DNA of 64,000 nucleotides from Cannabis sativa (GCF_029168945.1 NC_083604.1:29631686-29695685), one strand, 5' to 3'; shown: positions 36,084 to 48,717, counted from the first letter of the stretch. Numbers and translations: made by a program. Notes: generated from the sequence alone by a model not told the origin.

Positions 36084-37034
36084 TTAAATTCTCAACTTAT
36101 TAATTCCCCATTGAACCACTATAGAACTTGGAATTGAATACACTCTCAATTATATAGAATGCTCTATATGTACCACAATGGAGATACGTTATGATTATCC
36201 ATTGTTACAATCATAATAGTCAAAGATCCTCTATAGATGATCTACACTGAATAGGGACAAATTTACCATTCTACCCTTTCAATGTATTTTATCCTTAAAA
36301 CACTTAGCTACCTATAAATGATATTTTAGTAAACTAATATAATTACTTAAATGAGATCTCAATCATTTATCTCTATTCAGCCAAGCTCAAAGGAAATCAT
36401 CGTTTCACTTCTAAAAAACATATAGAAGCTATAGATTCCATATCTATGATTAGCGCTCCCACTCAATTGTACTATTATGTTCTCAAAATGTACGTATCAC
36501 CCAGACCAAAAGGTAGGCTTAACTAACGAATCAAAGAACACAAATAACACTCTTGAGATCGAACCTAACCATGTCCGGATTAAGATCCATAGACCTAAGA
36601 TCAACCATTGATATTTACATAGAAAGATATAACGATAAGTTTAGGATATCTTATCTAAGTTCAATATCGGTCCCTTCCAATGTATACTCCATACATCCGA
36701 TATTGGTAAACTTTTCCAATACCCTGAAAAGGACATAACACTTATCCAAGGTGTTAGTATACCTTATTGCTGATTATCATGCCATTCTAAATCCAGTGAA
36801 CTGACAAATCAGGAAATTAAACTTTTGAACATATAATCATGATTATGTTCCACTATGATGACAACACTATAATCATGAACAAATACATATGTTATGGACT
36901 TTATAGAATTTATACATTAAATATAATCATGAAGTAAATTATGTGAACCATGCAACATAAAATGATCTCTGATCTTTATTAATTAGTAAATCTGATTATA
37001 TTGAAATGGGTTTTATTTAGGGCACAAAACCCAA
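36084..37034 (-). mobile_element. Family-K LTR fragment, host of 34206 LTR
   Basis: An interior-to-U3 portion of a diverged family-K LTR, from TTAAATTCTCAACTTATTAATTCC to ...TTTTATTTAGGGCACAAAACCC, with the terminal CAACA lost. It is more diverged than its neighbours (for example ACCACAATGGAGATACG where others read CCACGATATAGATACG). Confidence 0.8.
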
Positions 37035-37954
37035 AGTTACAACTTGTCTTTCCAAAAATGCCACTAGGGGAAAACCATTAAGTCATTCTCCTAAACTAAG
37101 GATGAGAGGGAAAGTCGATGAACTCGAGAAAGACCAACTACACATAGCTTGAGGAAGACCGGCTACACGTATAGAACCTTGATCTCTGCACATGCCTCAT
37201 TTCCCTCATCATCAGAAGATCCCATTTTCTGAAGTCGAGATCTATTTTCCAGCCTCAGGAAATTTCTCAACGTTGGAGAGAGGCTAACGCAAAGATCTTC
37301 TGCCACGGGTTAAGGTCTTGAGTTGGCTAGATTCTCTGATAGAAACCATGCCAAATTCCTTCCCATATCCACCTGAAACATTGCCAATCTTCCTCTAGAA
37401 TTCTTCACATGCCTGAGGAGGATCTTTGAAATCGCTCTAAAGATCTATACCCTCTGGGATCACTTGTGAGGGCCGGCCATGGCAGGTCACGGGGTTCCCC
37501 TGGTTTGGATTGGCCAGAAGCTCCTGAGCCTTAGAATCCATCATTTGTGCCTCTAGTTGAGGCTTGAAGTCTTTAGGAACGAATGGAAATTGGTTTGTGC
37601 ATCTGGTTATTATGAGTCTGTGAGGATAAACTTCTGAACTCAGAAGAGACATATTGGCATAAAGGAAGTAATCCATTCTGAAAATGGATTTCACTAAAGA
37701 GCAAGAAGGTTTGTGAAAAATGACAAGCTTGAGCAACCCTTTTATACCCAAAGTTCAGTGACAAGAAAGCCAAAGATTGAGAAATCTAATGGCCGGGAAT
37801 CGTGCAGAATATGAATAGGAAATTCGTAATGATCTTCAAAATCATACAACCGCCAGAATCAAAGGAGGCGTCCTTTCCAAGAAAGGATTTTGATGAAAAT
37901 GCCCTCCGTAATTATTAAAAACCTCTTTTTACTAAAAAAGAACTAAGGGGCAAT
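37035..37954. other. Unassigned stretch before a polypurine tract
   Basis: No family recognised. GC content is higher than in the surrounding LTRs. On the minus strand two overlapping frames of about 104 and 66 codons occur at 37437-37773, without recognisable domains. The stretch ends in AACTAAGGGGCAAT followed by TGTTATACCC at 37955, which looks like a gypsy polypurine tract and the start of an LTR on the plus strand. It may therefore be the 3' interior of a plus-strand Ty3/gypsy element. Confidence 0.45.
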
Positions 37955-38599
37955 TGTTATACCCGAAATTCGGCTGGAGGACACTTGTCAACATAAAGGA
38001 GAATAGCGATGCAACGGAGAAGAGTAACACATACCTTAAGTTTACAATAGGCAAACTAAGTGTAAAAGTCAGATTGGCTTAAAGAACAAGAATGCGAGAT
38101 GACCATCTCGCTACAAGGAAACTTCCTATAGTTTCCTCCAACTAATGGAAGCGAGACTCATATCGCTGCCATGTTAGAAGATTTCCATGTACCCGCAATC
38201 GATGTAAAACATATCAAGTCGACCTTGGAAAAAAGGATGGTTCCAGCTTGCCATTGGGATCACTACAATCAAGTTTCTGTCAAGACATCTCTAGATTCAA
38301 CAATTAAAGACGTGTTTAATACACGATATTTCTGACCTAGTAAAATCAGGGTAATAACAGCTAAATGATTTTCAAAATCATACACCGCATTTACATTTCA
38401 TAATATGTAATCAGATCCCACGATTTAAGGGATAATGACTCTAATTACATGTCGGTCAGCCTTGTAACTAACTACCACTACACAATTTTAAATAGCGGCA
38501 AACAATCTCAAAATAGGGACGAAAAAACTCTTATGCAAGAGGCCCTAAAAAAATACTCAGAAATTTGAATAAGATTGACTCGTGGACTATGCAGAATTT
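37955..38599 (+). mobile_element. Possible gypsy 3' LTR start, interrupted
   Basis: It begins TGTTATACCCGAAATTCGG after the purine-rich AACTAAGGGGCAAT, a common arrangement for plant Ty3/gypsy LTRs. It runs to the insertion point of the solo LTR at 38600 and probably continues at 40487. No matching LTR copy or CA end was found, so the end is unknown. Confidence 0.45.
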
Positions 38600-40481
38600 T
38601 GTTGGGTTTTGTGCCATAAATAAAAGACATTTCAATATAATCAGATTTACTTATTAATAAAGATCAGAAATAACATTTTATGTTGCATGGTTCACATGAT
38701 TTATTTCATGATTATATATAATGTATGAATTCTATTTAAGTCCAGAACATATGAATTTGTTAATGATTATAGTGTTGTCAGCACAGTGAAATATAATCTT
38801 GATTATATGTTCGAAAGTTTATTCCCTGATTTGTCAGAACACTGGATTTACACTGGCATGGTATAATCAGCGATAGGTATTCTTACACCTTGGATAAGTG
38901 TTATGTCCTTTCCAAGGCATTGGCAAAGTTTACCAGTATCGGATGTATGGAGTATACATCCGAAGGGACCGATATTGAACTTTGATTAGATATATTAAAA
39001 TTTACCGTAATATCTATTCAATTCAATATCACCTGTTGATCCTAGATCAAATGATCTTAATCCTAATATGGTTAGGTTCGATCTCAAGAGTATTATACAT
39101 GTTCTTTAATTTGTTAGTTAAGCCTACTTTTGGGTCAGGGTGATACGTACATTTTGGGAACATGATAGTATAATTGAGTGCGAACGCTAGCATAAATATG
39201 GAGTCTATAACTTCTATAGCAATTTAGAAGTGAAACGATGATATCCTTCGAGCTTGGCTAAACAGAGATAAATGGTAGAGATCTCATTTCACTTCGCTAA
39301 AATATCATTTATACGGAGCTAAGTGTTTTAAGGATAAAATACATTGAAGGTGTAACAGTAATTTAGTTCCTATTCAATGTAGATCATCTATTAGAGGGTC
39401 ATTGATCAAATTAGGATTATAACAATGGATAACTAATACCGTATCTATATCGTGGAACATATAGAGCGTTCTATATGACTGAGAGTGCAATTCCAAGTTC
39501 TAAGTGTGGATTCAATAAGGAATTAATAAGTTAGGGAATTTACTGGGTAAATTCGGTTCGACTTATTGGAAGCTCGCTTATATAGGCTCATGGTCCCCGT
39601 ACTAGTTGAGACCATACTGCTTGTAAGACTCAGTTAATTGATTTTAATTAATCAATTATAATTCTAGAGTTAGACTGTGTCTACTTTATGAATTTTCACT
39701 AAGCAAGGGCAAAATTGTAAGAAAAGAGATTCTAGGTTTTATTTGTTAATTAAGAGACTTTATATGTCTAATTAATAAATATATTAAATGACAATATTAT
39801 TTAATAATTAATTTTTAGTTATTAAATAATTGGAATTGACATTTAATTGGTTGAATTGTAAAATTGGCGTTTTTGAGAAAATGAGATGCAGAAATGATAA
39901 AACAGCAAAGTTGCATAAGTAAGGCCCATTATCCAAAGCCCATGGCCGGCCACACTTAAATGGATTTTATCATTTATTTTTTCATTATTTTAATGCCAAA
40001 TAATTCTAACTTAAACCTAGGTGGTTACCTATAAATAGATAGTGATGGCTCACATTCACACTAAACTTTTGTTAACTTTGTGAGATGAAATTTGAGCCTC
40101 CTATTCTTTCTCCATAGCCGCCACTTCCCTTCTCTCTTCCTCTTCAATTTCGAATCTTGAGTGAATAAGTGAGTGCCCACACACATCAAGTGGTATCTCA
40201 ATCATAGTGTGGAAGATTGTGTAGAATCCAATCAACAAGAAGGAGAATCAGCATCAAAGGAAGGAGAGAAAGACATCCAGGTTCAGATCTTGGTGATACT
40301 CTCCTACAGAAAGGAATCAAGGGCAAGATATCTGAACGGAAGGAGTCATTATATTCCGCTGCACCCAATGTAAGGTTTCCTAAACTCTTATGTGTTTATT
40401 TCATTGTTTTAGAATTCATATTAGGATGTTTATGAAACATACATGGTAGTAAATCTACATCCTGGTAAAATATTTCCAACA
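38600..40481 (+). mobile_element. Family-K solo LTR, plus strand
   Basis: 1882 bp, TGTTGGGTTTTGTGCC...ATATTTCCAACA, with no primer-binding site or polypurine tract on either side and AATTT duplications at 38595-38599 and 40482-40486. TATAAATA lies at 40030-40037. A second LTR-LTR recombination product of the same family. Confidence 0.93.
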
Positions 40482-40586
40482 AATTTTAACTGCAAAACCA
40501 CATAAAAAACCTGTTGTTCATATTTTATTTTTTCTATAGCTTTTATATTTTTTGTGTTGAATCATAATCGTGAGGCTCATATTTGG
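40482..40586. other. Short unassigned AT-rich stretch
   Basis: It continues the sequence interrupted by the solo LTR (after the AATTT duplication). Nothing recognisable. Confidence 0.5.
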
Positions 40587-40942
40587 TTAACGAAAATCTG
40601 CGTTAATAGGAAGAACTCTAATTTTTTTTTTGACAAGAACAGATTCATCAAGCTTTTCACCAAGAGAAAAATATTCATTAGCTGTATCAAATAATCTTTC
40701 ATAAAACTCAGACAAGGATTCAAATTCAAACATTCTAAGATCATCAAATTCGGTTTGAAGCATAATAAACTTAGAACGCTTAACATCAAAAGTTCCTTCA
40801 AACTGAGTTTGAAAGATCTGCCAAGCATCCTTAGCGGATTCACAAGAAGATATAAGCTTAATATAGCCTTCACCTACTCCAATTAATATATCATGTAAAG
40901 CTTCACTATTATAAGCTGACAATTTATCATCTTCAATAGACC
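40587..40942 (-). pseudogene. Ty1/copia gag fragment (UBN2 region)
   Basis: An open minus-strand frame of about 118 codons that continues to the element D boundary at 40942. It has the UBN2-type Gag signature: LSAYNSEALHDIL, then AKDAWQIFQTQFEGT, FDDLRMFEFESLSEFYERL, and a LGEKLDESVLVKK stretch. Similar in kind to residues 85-190 of the gag at 999-2627 but a different family. It ends at about 40590-40610, where the normal continuation is lost. The 5' part was separated by insertion of element D. Confidence 0.75.
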
Positions 40943-42871
40943 TGTAACACCCTAACTATTTTAGGCATGTTAATGTGATTTTTAACTAACAGTGCAACTC
41001 GTTGCTAATCAACGAGTTGATCAAAAATTGTTATTAATTTAAGATTTTAATTAACCAATAATAAGCATTAAAATATTATACTTATAATAAACCGGCTTCG
41101 ATTTTGCAAAATATTTACAAAGCTTTCACTATCAATATTACAAAAGTTTATCGCCTAGCGACTTTTCAATATATGCCCTGATGTCCCAAAGACCGTACGC
41201 TCCAGGCCTAACTGCCCCAATATGTACAATCTCCATCTGCTCGTACTCACGACTGCTTAGCCTTAGCCTTGCCCTTACCTACACATAGAAATAGAAATTA
41301 TGAGTCAATAGACTATGTAAGAAAAGCATAAAAAATATCATAGCAATAACTCGGATTATAATCAGGCGCCCACGCACCCAACCATATCCCTATACTCGTG
41401 TCCCACACGTTGCTGAGTCTAGATAGTTCATACGATAATACTATCGACCATAATATCAGCCTATACTCAATATGCTAGTCATACTCTAGCCATACTGATA
41501 TGATAGCATGGATTAGTATTTGAGCCAATCATACATCTATCAGTATCCAGTATAATTTTATGTATATTGATACTGATATCGATGTACTCTAACAGTCATA
41601 AATAACATGTATACTAAACATGTAAACATATATGCATATCATTATACTAATCTTACCTCATTTATGAATTCAGATGTGCTAGCCAACCTTAGTGGAACAG
41701 TTCCTCAACGAATTACAGGCCCCTAAATCACATTATTCGTAACACGGGTGAGTGACACGCTAAATCACTTTCCCTATCAAAAGCTAACATGGAAATACCC
41801 TAATAATAAGGGAATCAACCAACCAAAGCTCTAAAACTAACACAAATCGACAGCACGAAAAATTTAGGAACCCAGCTGGTGATCCGGTTAACCGATTTTA
41901 TAGGACCTGTAAAACCGGTTAACCGATTTACACCAGGTAACCCTAAAAAATTCAAAACCTAGCCCAATTCGTTTCCAAACCTTCCAGACCTACTTAATAT
42001 ACCCCGAAAAACATATTTCAAGCCACAAAACAACCTAACATGCTCAAATCAAAATCTACCATTAAAGAGCAAAGCTTGAGTTCTTAAACTCAAAGCTTGC
42101 TCAAACACCACAACAGCCCCTAAATCCCCTTTAAATCAACATATTACACCATAATTTAACTTCAAAAAACAACAACAAACACCAACAACAACTACAAAAC
42201 CCTAATACTCAATTTTGTGCGTAATTCTTAACTTAAAGCCTTCGAAAACTAAATAGAGAGATGCTAGAAACTTACCTTGAGTTGGATACACTAGAAAATT
42301 GCTAGAAATCCCTGAGTTGTGCTGAAAAATTCTCAAACCCTAGGTGGTTCTAGGGAGCTCGAGAAAGAGAGAGAGAGTTTCGGAGGGAAAAAGAGTTTAT
42401 ATGTAATTTTTGAATTTTTTGAATAAAAGGGTAATTAAAATGGTTTTACTAGCTTAAGGAATAAATGAAAATCAAATTAAATGAGTTAATTAAAACTCAC
42501 AAAAAGAGAACCGAACTTTTAGGGCAAAAAGACCATTTTGCCCCCCACACTAACTAAAAGTCACTAAACCATCAATGTGTAATTTGGTCAATTCTAAAGT
42601 CTCGACTATTCCCGAAATTTCCAATGGCTAAATATATTGCCCCGCTATACTAAAAAAAATTCTAAAATTTTATTCTAATGGCCAAACTCTGCGTTCCAAT
42701 GTTGCCAGGCACAAAACATGCAAAAATATAAAATTTCATATATGGCATATAAAAGGATTTTTGAATTCAAATAAATCTCCGTAAAATAATAATTCATAAC
42801 TTATATGCCAGTTTCATAATTAAACCCTATTTATCTTCAAATTTCTAAATTAAAGTTAAGCGGTCTTTACA
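40943..42871 (-). mobile_element. Element D 3' LTR
   Basis: 1929 bp, plus-strand ends TGTAACACCCTAAC and AAGCGGTCTTTACA, the same termini as C and A. Internal sequence has diverged: the palindrome cluster reads CCGGTTAACCG (41886-41930) instead of CCGGAATTCCGG. The polypurine region on the high side identifies it as the 3' LTR. The expected duplication AGACC (40938-40942) cannot be checked because the 5' end of D is missing. Confidence 0.88.
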
Positions 42872-45800
42872 ATTATCCCTCCATTAAATGGATTTTGTTG
42901 TCGACCTTGCTATTTCTCCAGAGTACCTTGACCAAAGCTATGGTCTTATTCCGAAGAACTTTATCTTTTCTATCTAGGATCTGAATTTGTTGTTCTTCGT
43001 ATTATAGGTCTGATTGTAGCTCAATATTCTCATAACTCAGCACATGAGTAGGATGTGAAATGTACTTTTGTAACATGGAAACATGGAACACATTGTGAAC
43101 TGCATATAGAGTTGGAGGCAAAGCTAGCCGATATGCCACTAGTCTAACCCTCTCGAGAATCTCAAATGGTCCTGTAAACCTAGGGCATAACTTGTCTCTT
43201 TTCCCTAAACGTTTGATCCCCTTCATTTGAGACACCCGTAGGAACACATGATCTCCTACCTGAAACTCTAGATTTTTGCGTTTCAAATCTGTATAACTCT
43301 TTTGCCTACTCTGAGACGCGAGCATTCTAGCTTTAATCTTCTCTATAGCTTCATTAGTCCGTTGCACTGATTCTGGACCCAGATATTTCTTTTCTCCTAT
43401 TTCATCCCAATGAATGGGAGATCTACACTTTCTGCCAGACAACAACTCATAGGGAGCCATCCCTATTGTACTCTGGTAGTTGTTATTATACGAGAATTCT
43501 ATCAGTGGCAGATACTTGCTCCAAGAGCCCTCAAAATCCATCACACAAGCTCGTAACATGTCTTCTAGTATCTGAATTGTTCTTTCGGACTGTCCATTAG
43601 TCTGAGGATGGAAAGCAATAATGAATTTTAGTTTGGTACGCATAGTCTGTTGAAGACTCTACCAAAACATGGAAGTAAACTTTAGATCTCTAACCGATAT
43701 AACTTTGGAACACCATGTAATCTCACTATCTCTTTCACGTACAATTATGTATATTGATCCACTATAAAGGTTGTTTTTACCAGTAGAAAGTGTCCAGACT
43801 TCGTGAATCGATCTACCACAACCCAAATTGAATCGTGCAATCCCGTGGTTTTAGGTTATCCAACTACAAAGTCCATGCTTATATCCTCCCACTTCCATTC
43901 ATGAAGTGTCAATGGCTGCAGTAAACCTGCCGGTCTCTGATGATGACCCTTGATTTGTTGACAAGTTAGACACCGGGATAAAAATTCTACCACATTCTTC
44001 TTCATCCCACTCCACACGAAGTAGGGTTTAAGATCTTGGTACATCTTGGTAGTGCCAGGATGCAATGAATATGGAATGGTATGAGCTTCTTCGAGGATTT
44101 TGTTTCTAAATTCCGTACTACTTGGAACACAAACCCTTGTCTTAAACACCTGTATCCCACTATCTCACATTGTAAAATCTTTGGCTTGACAAGCTAAAAA
44201 CTCTTTTCTAATCTTCATTAATTCTGGATCAATTACCTGAGCAACTTTAATTCATTCCAACAGATCAGATGGCAGCGTCAAGTTATAAAGTTTGCCTACA
44301 ATTAACTCGATGCTTGATCTGACGTTGTCTTCTGCTAACTAACGTGAAATCCTAATCATACTAGTTACCTGCCCGGGACCCTTCCTGCTCAAGGCATCAA
44401 CCACTACTTTGGCTTTTCCAGGATCGTAAAGGATTACATAGTCATAATCCTTAGCCAACTCTAACCAATGCCTTATCTTATATTCAAATCTTTCTGAGTA
44501 AAGAAATATTTGAGGCTCTTATGGTCAGTATAAATTTCACATTTCTCTTCGTAGAGATAATGCCGCCAAATCCTCAAGGCAAATACCACTGTGGCAAGTT
44601 CTAAATCATGAGTTGAGTATCGCTGTTCATATTCATTCAACTGACATGAGGCATAAGCGATGACCTAACAGATTCAATCTTCCCCAAATCTACCTTGATT
44701 CCATCTTTACTGAGAACGTGTCCAAGAAAACACACCTGAGATAGCCAAAACTCGGACTTCTTGAATTTGGCATACAACTTATGTTCTCAAAGCTATTGTA
44801 GAACCATCCGAAGATGTTGCTCATGCTCGTCTTCTAACTGAGAGTAGACAAGGATGTCATCGATAAATACAATAACAAAAATATCAAGGAAATGCTTGAA
44901 TACTCTATTCATCAGATCCATAAAAACTGCGGGACCATTAATTAGTCCAAAAGACATTATCAGAAATTCATAATGCCCATACCTAGTGCAGAAAGCCATC
45001 TTTGGAATGTCCTCCTCTCAGATTCTCAACTGATGATAGCTTTATCGGAGATCAATCTCGGTAAAGACCGTTTTCCCCTGAAGTTGATCGAAAAGATCAT
45101 CGATCCTAGGTAAATGATACTTGTTCTTGACTGTCAGTTTATTCAATTCTCAGTAGTTAATGCACATACACAAAGATCCATCTTTCTTCTTCACAAATGA
45201 CCTTGGAGCTCCCCAGGGTGACACACTAGGCCGCAAAAACCCTAGGTCAAGTAACCCCTAAAGCTGAGTTTTCAATTGTTTAAGTTCTGTTGGAGCCATT
45301 CTGTAAGGGGCCTTATAAATCGGTTCTACAGCTGATGCTAGATCAATTAGAAAATAAATTTCTCTATGCGATGGCAAACCTAGAAGTTCATCAAGAAAAA
45401 CATCCAAAAATTCCAGAACCACCTTGATATCTTCTGGCCAAACTGTTTTAGGCGGTGTGGTATCCAATACCATGGCCAGAAACCCTAGATATCTGTCTCG
45501 TAAAAATTCTATAGCTATTAATGCTGAAATCACTGGGATTCGAGATCATTGAATCGTATTAAAATAAACGGTTCCTCAACCTCAGGTTGGAAAATTACCA
45601 TCGTCCGTTTGCAGTCGATACTAGCTGAGTACTTGGATAAGAAATCCATTCCAAGTATAATATTGAAATCTGCTAAACCCATTTCTATTAAGTCAGCACT
45701 AAACTCCCGATCCTCAATTCTGATCGGCATAGACCTAATCCACCTTTTGGAGATGACTAATTCCCCGCCAGACAATAGGGTTCAAAACCCTTTGTCATAA

Positions 45801-46005
45801 CTATCATCTGGTCTATCCAATTTACTAAAAATTCTTGCTGCCACATAAGAATGAGTGGCCCTAGTCAAATAACACAGAGAAGTAAGAGTTGTTGACCGAA
45901 AGCTGACCTGTTACAATTGAGGGGCTAGCCTCTTCATCAGCCTCAGTTAGAGAAAACACCCTAGCTAGAGCAGGTTTTTATTCAGTCTTTTGTTCTTCTT
46001 TCTGA
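42872..46005 (-). pseudogene. Element D gag-pol remnant (Tekay-like), truncated
   Basis: A decayed relative of A and C. Recognisable from 3' to 5': partial chromodomain at about 42908-42990 with an internal deletion of about 90 bp next to the polypurine tract; integrase C-terminal part (43002-43643); integrase zinc finger (43856-44149, with [15 protein letters not shown] and CLTCQQIK); RNase H remains (44400-44660) with a deletion near 44670 that removes its first part; RT (44793-44999, FIDDIL); the RT leader (45258-45533) and the protease-to-RT linker (45530-45775, [18 protein letters not shown]). Many stops. Gag, primer-binding site and 5' LTR are missing: similarity to C stops at about 46005. 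Confidence 0.87.
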
Positions 46006-46156
46006 AGTTGTTAGTTGCTGCTAGGAAGCATGGTTTGGAGTTTTTCGGACGAAGAGGAGTAGACATTAAGGAAAGTGAGATGCCTAATAGGCAGACCACT
46101 TGCTTAGACAAGGTTGTTATCAGTTCTTAACCTCCATCATTAAAAAAAATCACTGC

Positions 46157-46159
46157 TTC
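46157..46159. repeat. CACTA target-site duplication, left
   Basis: TTC, repeated at 47267-47269. Removal of one copy plus the element restores an uninterrupted reading frame in the host gene, which supports the placement. Confidence 0.85.
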
Positions 46160-46836
46160 CACTACTACTTAAAGGGCTTTTGGCTTTGGTTTTTAAATGA
46201 CATATAAAGAATTTGCTTCAGTTTGTGTAACTGATGCTATAGTCGTAGACGCAAATAGTGATATTTTTTACTTCAGTTATGAACCCATGCTAATTGATTA
46301 TTCGCTTCAGTTATGAATCGAAGAAATTTTTTTTTCTTCGGTTCATAACTCAGGCAAAAAATTAGTGCACTGACACTAATTATTTTTTGCTTCGGTCATA
46401 AATTGAAGCAATTTCTAAAAAAAAAATTAAAAAAATTGGTAATTATAACCAAATCGATGGCACACGAATTTTTTCAATTTCACACAATTTTTTCAGCTTC
46501 ACATAAACTATTCTAATATCTCAAATTTACAATAATCTCAAATTTTTTTCAGAGACGAGAGAGCAAACCACCGAATGCAAGACACCACCACCACGACACC
46601 ACCACCACCCTACCTCCACAAACCTAAAAAAAAGCAATATTAGATTTATAATAGAGAGATCAAAAGAGGGAAAGAGACAGAGAGAGTGAGAGAGAGAGAG
46701 TACCGTGACTGATGGGGTGGCTATGCAGTGGCTCTCGTCTAGGTGGCTGTCGATGGGCATCTCGGCAGTCTTTGATGGGCACTTTGGCTTGGAAAATATG
46801 GTGGTAAGACTAGGTGAGATATAGATAGATAGATTG

Positions 46837-46867
<31 letters not shown>

Positions 46868-47266
46868 AGTTAGTGCAATCGTGTGTAATCTTTAGGTTAA
46901 ATTTATCTTTTAAGTTAGGGTTTTTTAATTTGGCCAAAAGCCCATTGTATATTATATATATATACAAAAATCAAATCCTTTTACTTCGGTGGATAACAGT
47001 CGCAAACTTTTAAACCTCTGTTTACAACCAAATCCAAATAAATTTGTATCTTTTTTCCACCGAAGCAAAATGTCAAAGATAATTTTTTAATTTTTTTACT
47101 TTTTTCCTTAGTTCCTCTTTTAGCGTCACTGTAGTAACTGACGCTAGTTGTTTTCTTTTAGCTTTAGTTATCTCTTGAAGCATAAAATCTCTGCTTATTT
47201 TTGGCCTCGACCAATCATTTTGGTGATACGCGTTGACCGACGCAAATTGTGCATTTTATAGTAGTG
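46160..47266. mobile_element. Small non-autonomous CACTA transposon
   Basis: 1107 bp with ends CACTACTAC... and ...TAGTAGTG, bounded by TTC at 46157-46159 and 47267-47269, the 3-bp duplication typical of CACTA (En/Spm) elements. Subterminal motifs recur near both ends: GTAACTGA(T/C)GCTA at about 46229 and 47132, and GACGCAAAT at about 46247 and 47238. Repeated CTTCGGT/CTTCAGTTATGAA words occur between. It is too short for a transposase, and the one long frame inside (46527-46967, minus) shows no transposase feature. It must have moved with enzyme from an autonomous relative. Confidence 0.88.
46838..46868. repeat. AT and GA microsatellites in CACTA
   Basis: An (AT)n run followed by a (GA)n run inside the CACTA element. 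Confidence 0.8.
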
Positions 47267-47702
47267 TTCCTTTGCTGATCTACCGAGGGACAAGACAAGG
47301 CTTCCACCTCTTCCTCCTTCCAATGTTATTCTACCTATCCATCCTTACTCACTGCTGAAAGAAGAATGTTCTCATGTAGAGGAAGTTGACAAATTATTTG
47401 TGAAAAGATTCAACGCAAAGTATGATGTTATAAAGAAAGTAGCTAATGTGCTTTCCACTAGGTGAAGTGTCGAGTTTGTTGATATTGCTGGATGGAATGA
47501 ACCACTTCCTTTGATCTTTGATCGTCAAGTGGTTGCTGAATGTCTCTAACCCAGAGTAAGTTCAGATCTCGTTCAATTTGTGGTGGACTTATTAGACCAA
47601 AAGGCTGCAACTTATAACAAATTAGGATCTGGTAAGCCCGCTACAATGGTGAGTAGTTATTCAGCTGTAATTGTAGATAGTCTTAAAAGCTAAATTTGTG
47701 CA

Positions 47703-47785
47703 GTAAGTTCATCAATCAACCTTTGTTTCAATCGTGGCATCCAACTATTTTACTTGTGTTTGACTTCATGTAATTTTTCTTTTAG
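47703..47785 (+). other. Putative intron in antisense gene of E
   Basis: The donor CA|GTAAGT matches the plant consensus and the acceptor TTTTTCTTTTAG|GT is preceded by a T-rich tract. 83 bp is a normal plant intron size. The exon after it opens with VGLMADRFSSLVTKL. The upstream frame already contains stops, so splicing is inferred from the signals, not from a clean frame. Confidence 0.5.
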
Positions 47786-48717
47786 GTGGGTCTGATGGCA
47801 GACAGGTTCTCTTCTCTTGTGACTAAGCTCACCTACAAAATTGAAGTCTAATGACTGAGCTCATGAATTAAGAGCAAAAGAGAGAAGGGGCAGCCAATGC
47901 TTTAAACAAGGCCAAAGCTCATAGTGATGCTTTGGTCTAGAAAAAGGTCAAGGCTTCCCTCAATGATGCTGTTGCCAACCATAAAGCTTCTGCCAAGACG
48001 GAGAGGGATTAGGAAAAGAGGTACAAAGAACTATAAAACCAAACAAGCTCTCGTATTCCCACCTTAGAAGAGAAAGTTGTAGATTTTGAGAAATAAGTTA
48101 AGGAGCTCGAGCAAAAGTTAAACGTTGCTTCCTAAGACCACGATCATTAGACTAAGGCATTGAATGACAAGATCATTCTCATGGCTAACTTGGAGAAGAA
48201 AGTGAAACATCATCAAGGGATCCAACAGTAGGCAGAGACTTTTGAGAAGGGTGCTTTGGACAAGTTGAAGGTATGTGAGGCTAATTTCTAAACTAAGCTT
48301 GACAAAGTAGAAAAAGCTCTTAGCGTGTTTCAGAAACAAGCCATGGAAGATGTTGAGAAGGCTGAAGCTTATACTGAGAACCTTAAACAAGTGAAAGCTC
48401 TCTTGGAACAGAGGTTTGCTAAATCTGAAGTAAAGTATCAAGAAGCATTGAGAAAGTCCTTATTGGTCACTTTGTTCCATCTTCGAAAAATTAACAAAGA
48501 TGTGCTAAATATGTTGGAAGAAAATGATAGAGAAAACTTCCTTCAAAAAATGTTGGAACTTGATGCTATAAAGAATGCTACTGATGAGGTTGTTCAAGAT
48601 GATCATGAGCCCAATCTTCCAAACGATGCCAATCCAGAGGAATCTTCCTTTCCAGCTTCAGAGAATGCTCTAGTTAGTGATTTTCAAACTGACATCCCAC
48701 CTAATTCAACCACATAA

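Larger units (their letters stand above)
46006..48717 (+). pseudogene. Antisense extra gene of element E, interrupted by CACTA
   Basis: A plus-strand gene remnant opposite to the pol gene of E. One frame runs from about 46022 (KHGLEFFGRRGVDIKESEMP) to the CACTA insertion at 46160 and, once that element and one TTC copy are discounted, continues in the same frame at 47270 (FADLPRDKTRLPPLPPSN). A likely 83-bp intron lies at 47703-47785. The last exon codes for a long coiled coil rich in K, E, A and L, whose final 130 codons (48325-48717) are open. Nine in-frame stops between 47869 and 48291 are all TAA or TAG. Plant Tat-lineage Ty3/gypsy elements are known to carry extra genes, often antisense, between pol and the 3' LTR, some with a 'putative gypsy type transposon' domain; position and orientation fit this. 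The N-terminal domain could not be identified. Function unknown. Confidence 0.65.

Noticed and set aside
38476..38500. CACTACACAA resembling the end of a CACTA transposon
   Set aside because: No matching inverted end and no 3-bp duplication were found downstream, including past the solo LTR.
40217..40435. 72-codon frame near the end of the solo LTR
   Set aside because: It lies entirely in a non-coding LTR, and similar LTRs do not keep it open.
46527..46967. 146-codon minus-strand frame inside the CACTA element
   Set aside because: It is rich in low-complexity residues, spans AT/GA microsatellites and has no transposase feature; it looks like a chance frame.
48325..48717. 130-codon open frame as a possible host coiled-coil gene
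   Set aside because: It is the uninterrupted end of a longer frame with nine stops and sits tail to tail with Tat-type integrase, so it is better explained as the end of the antisense gene of element E.
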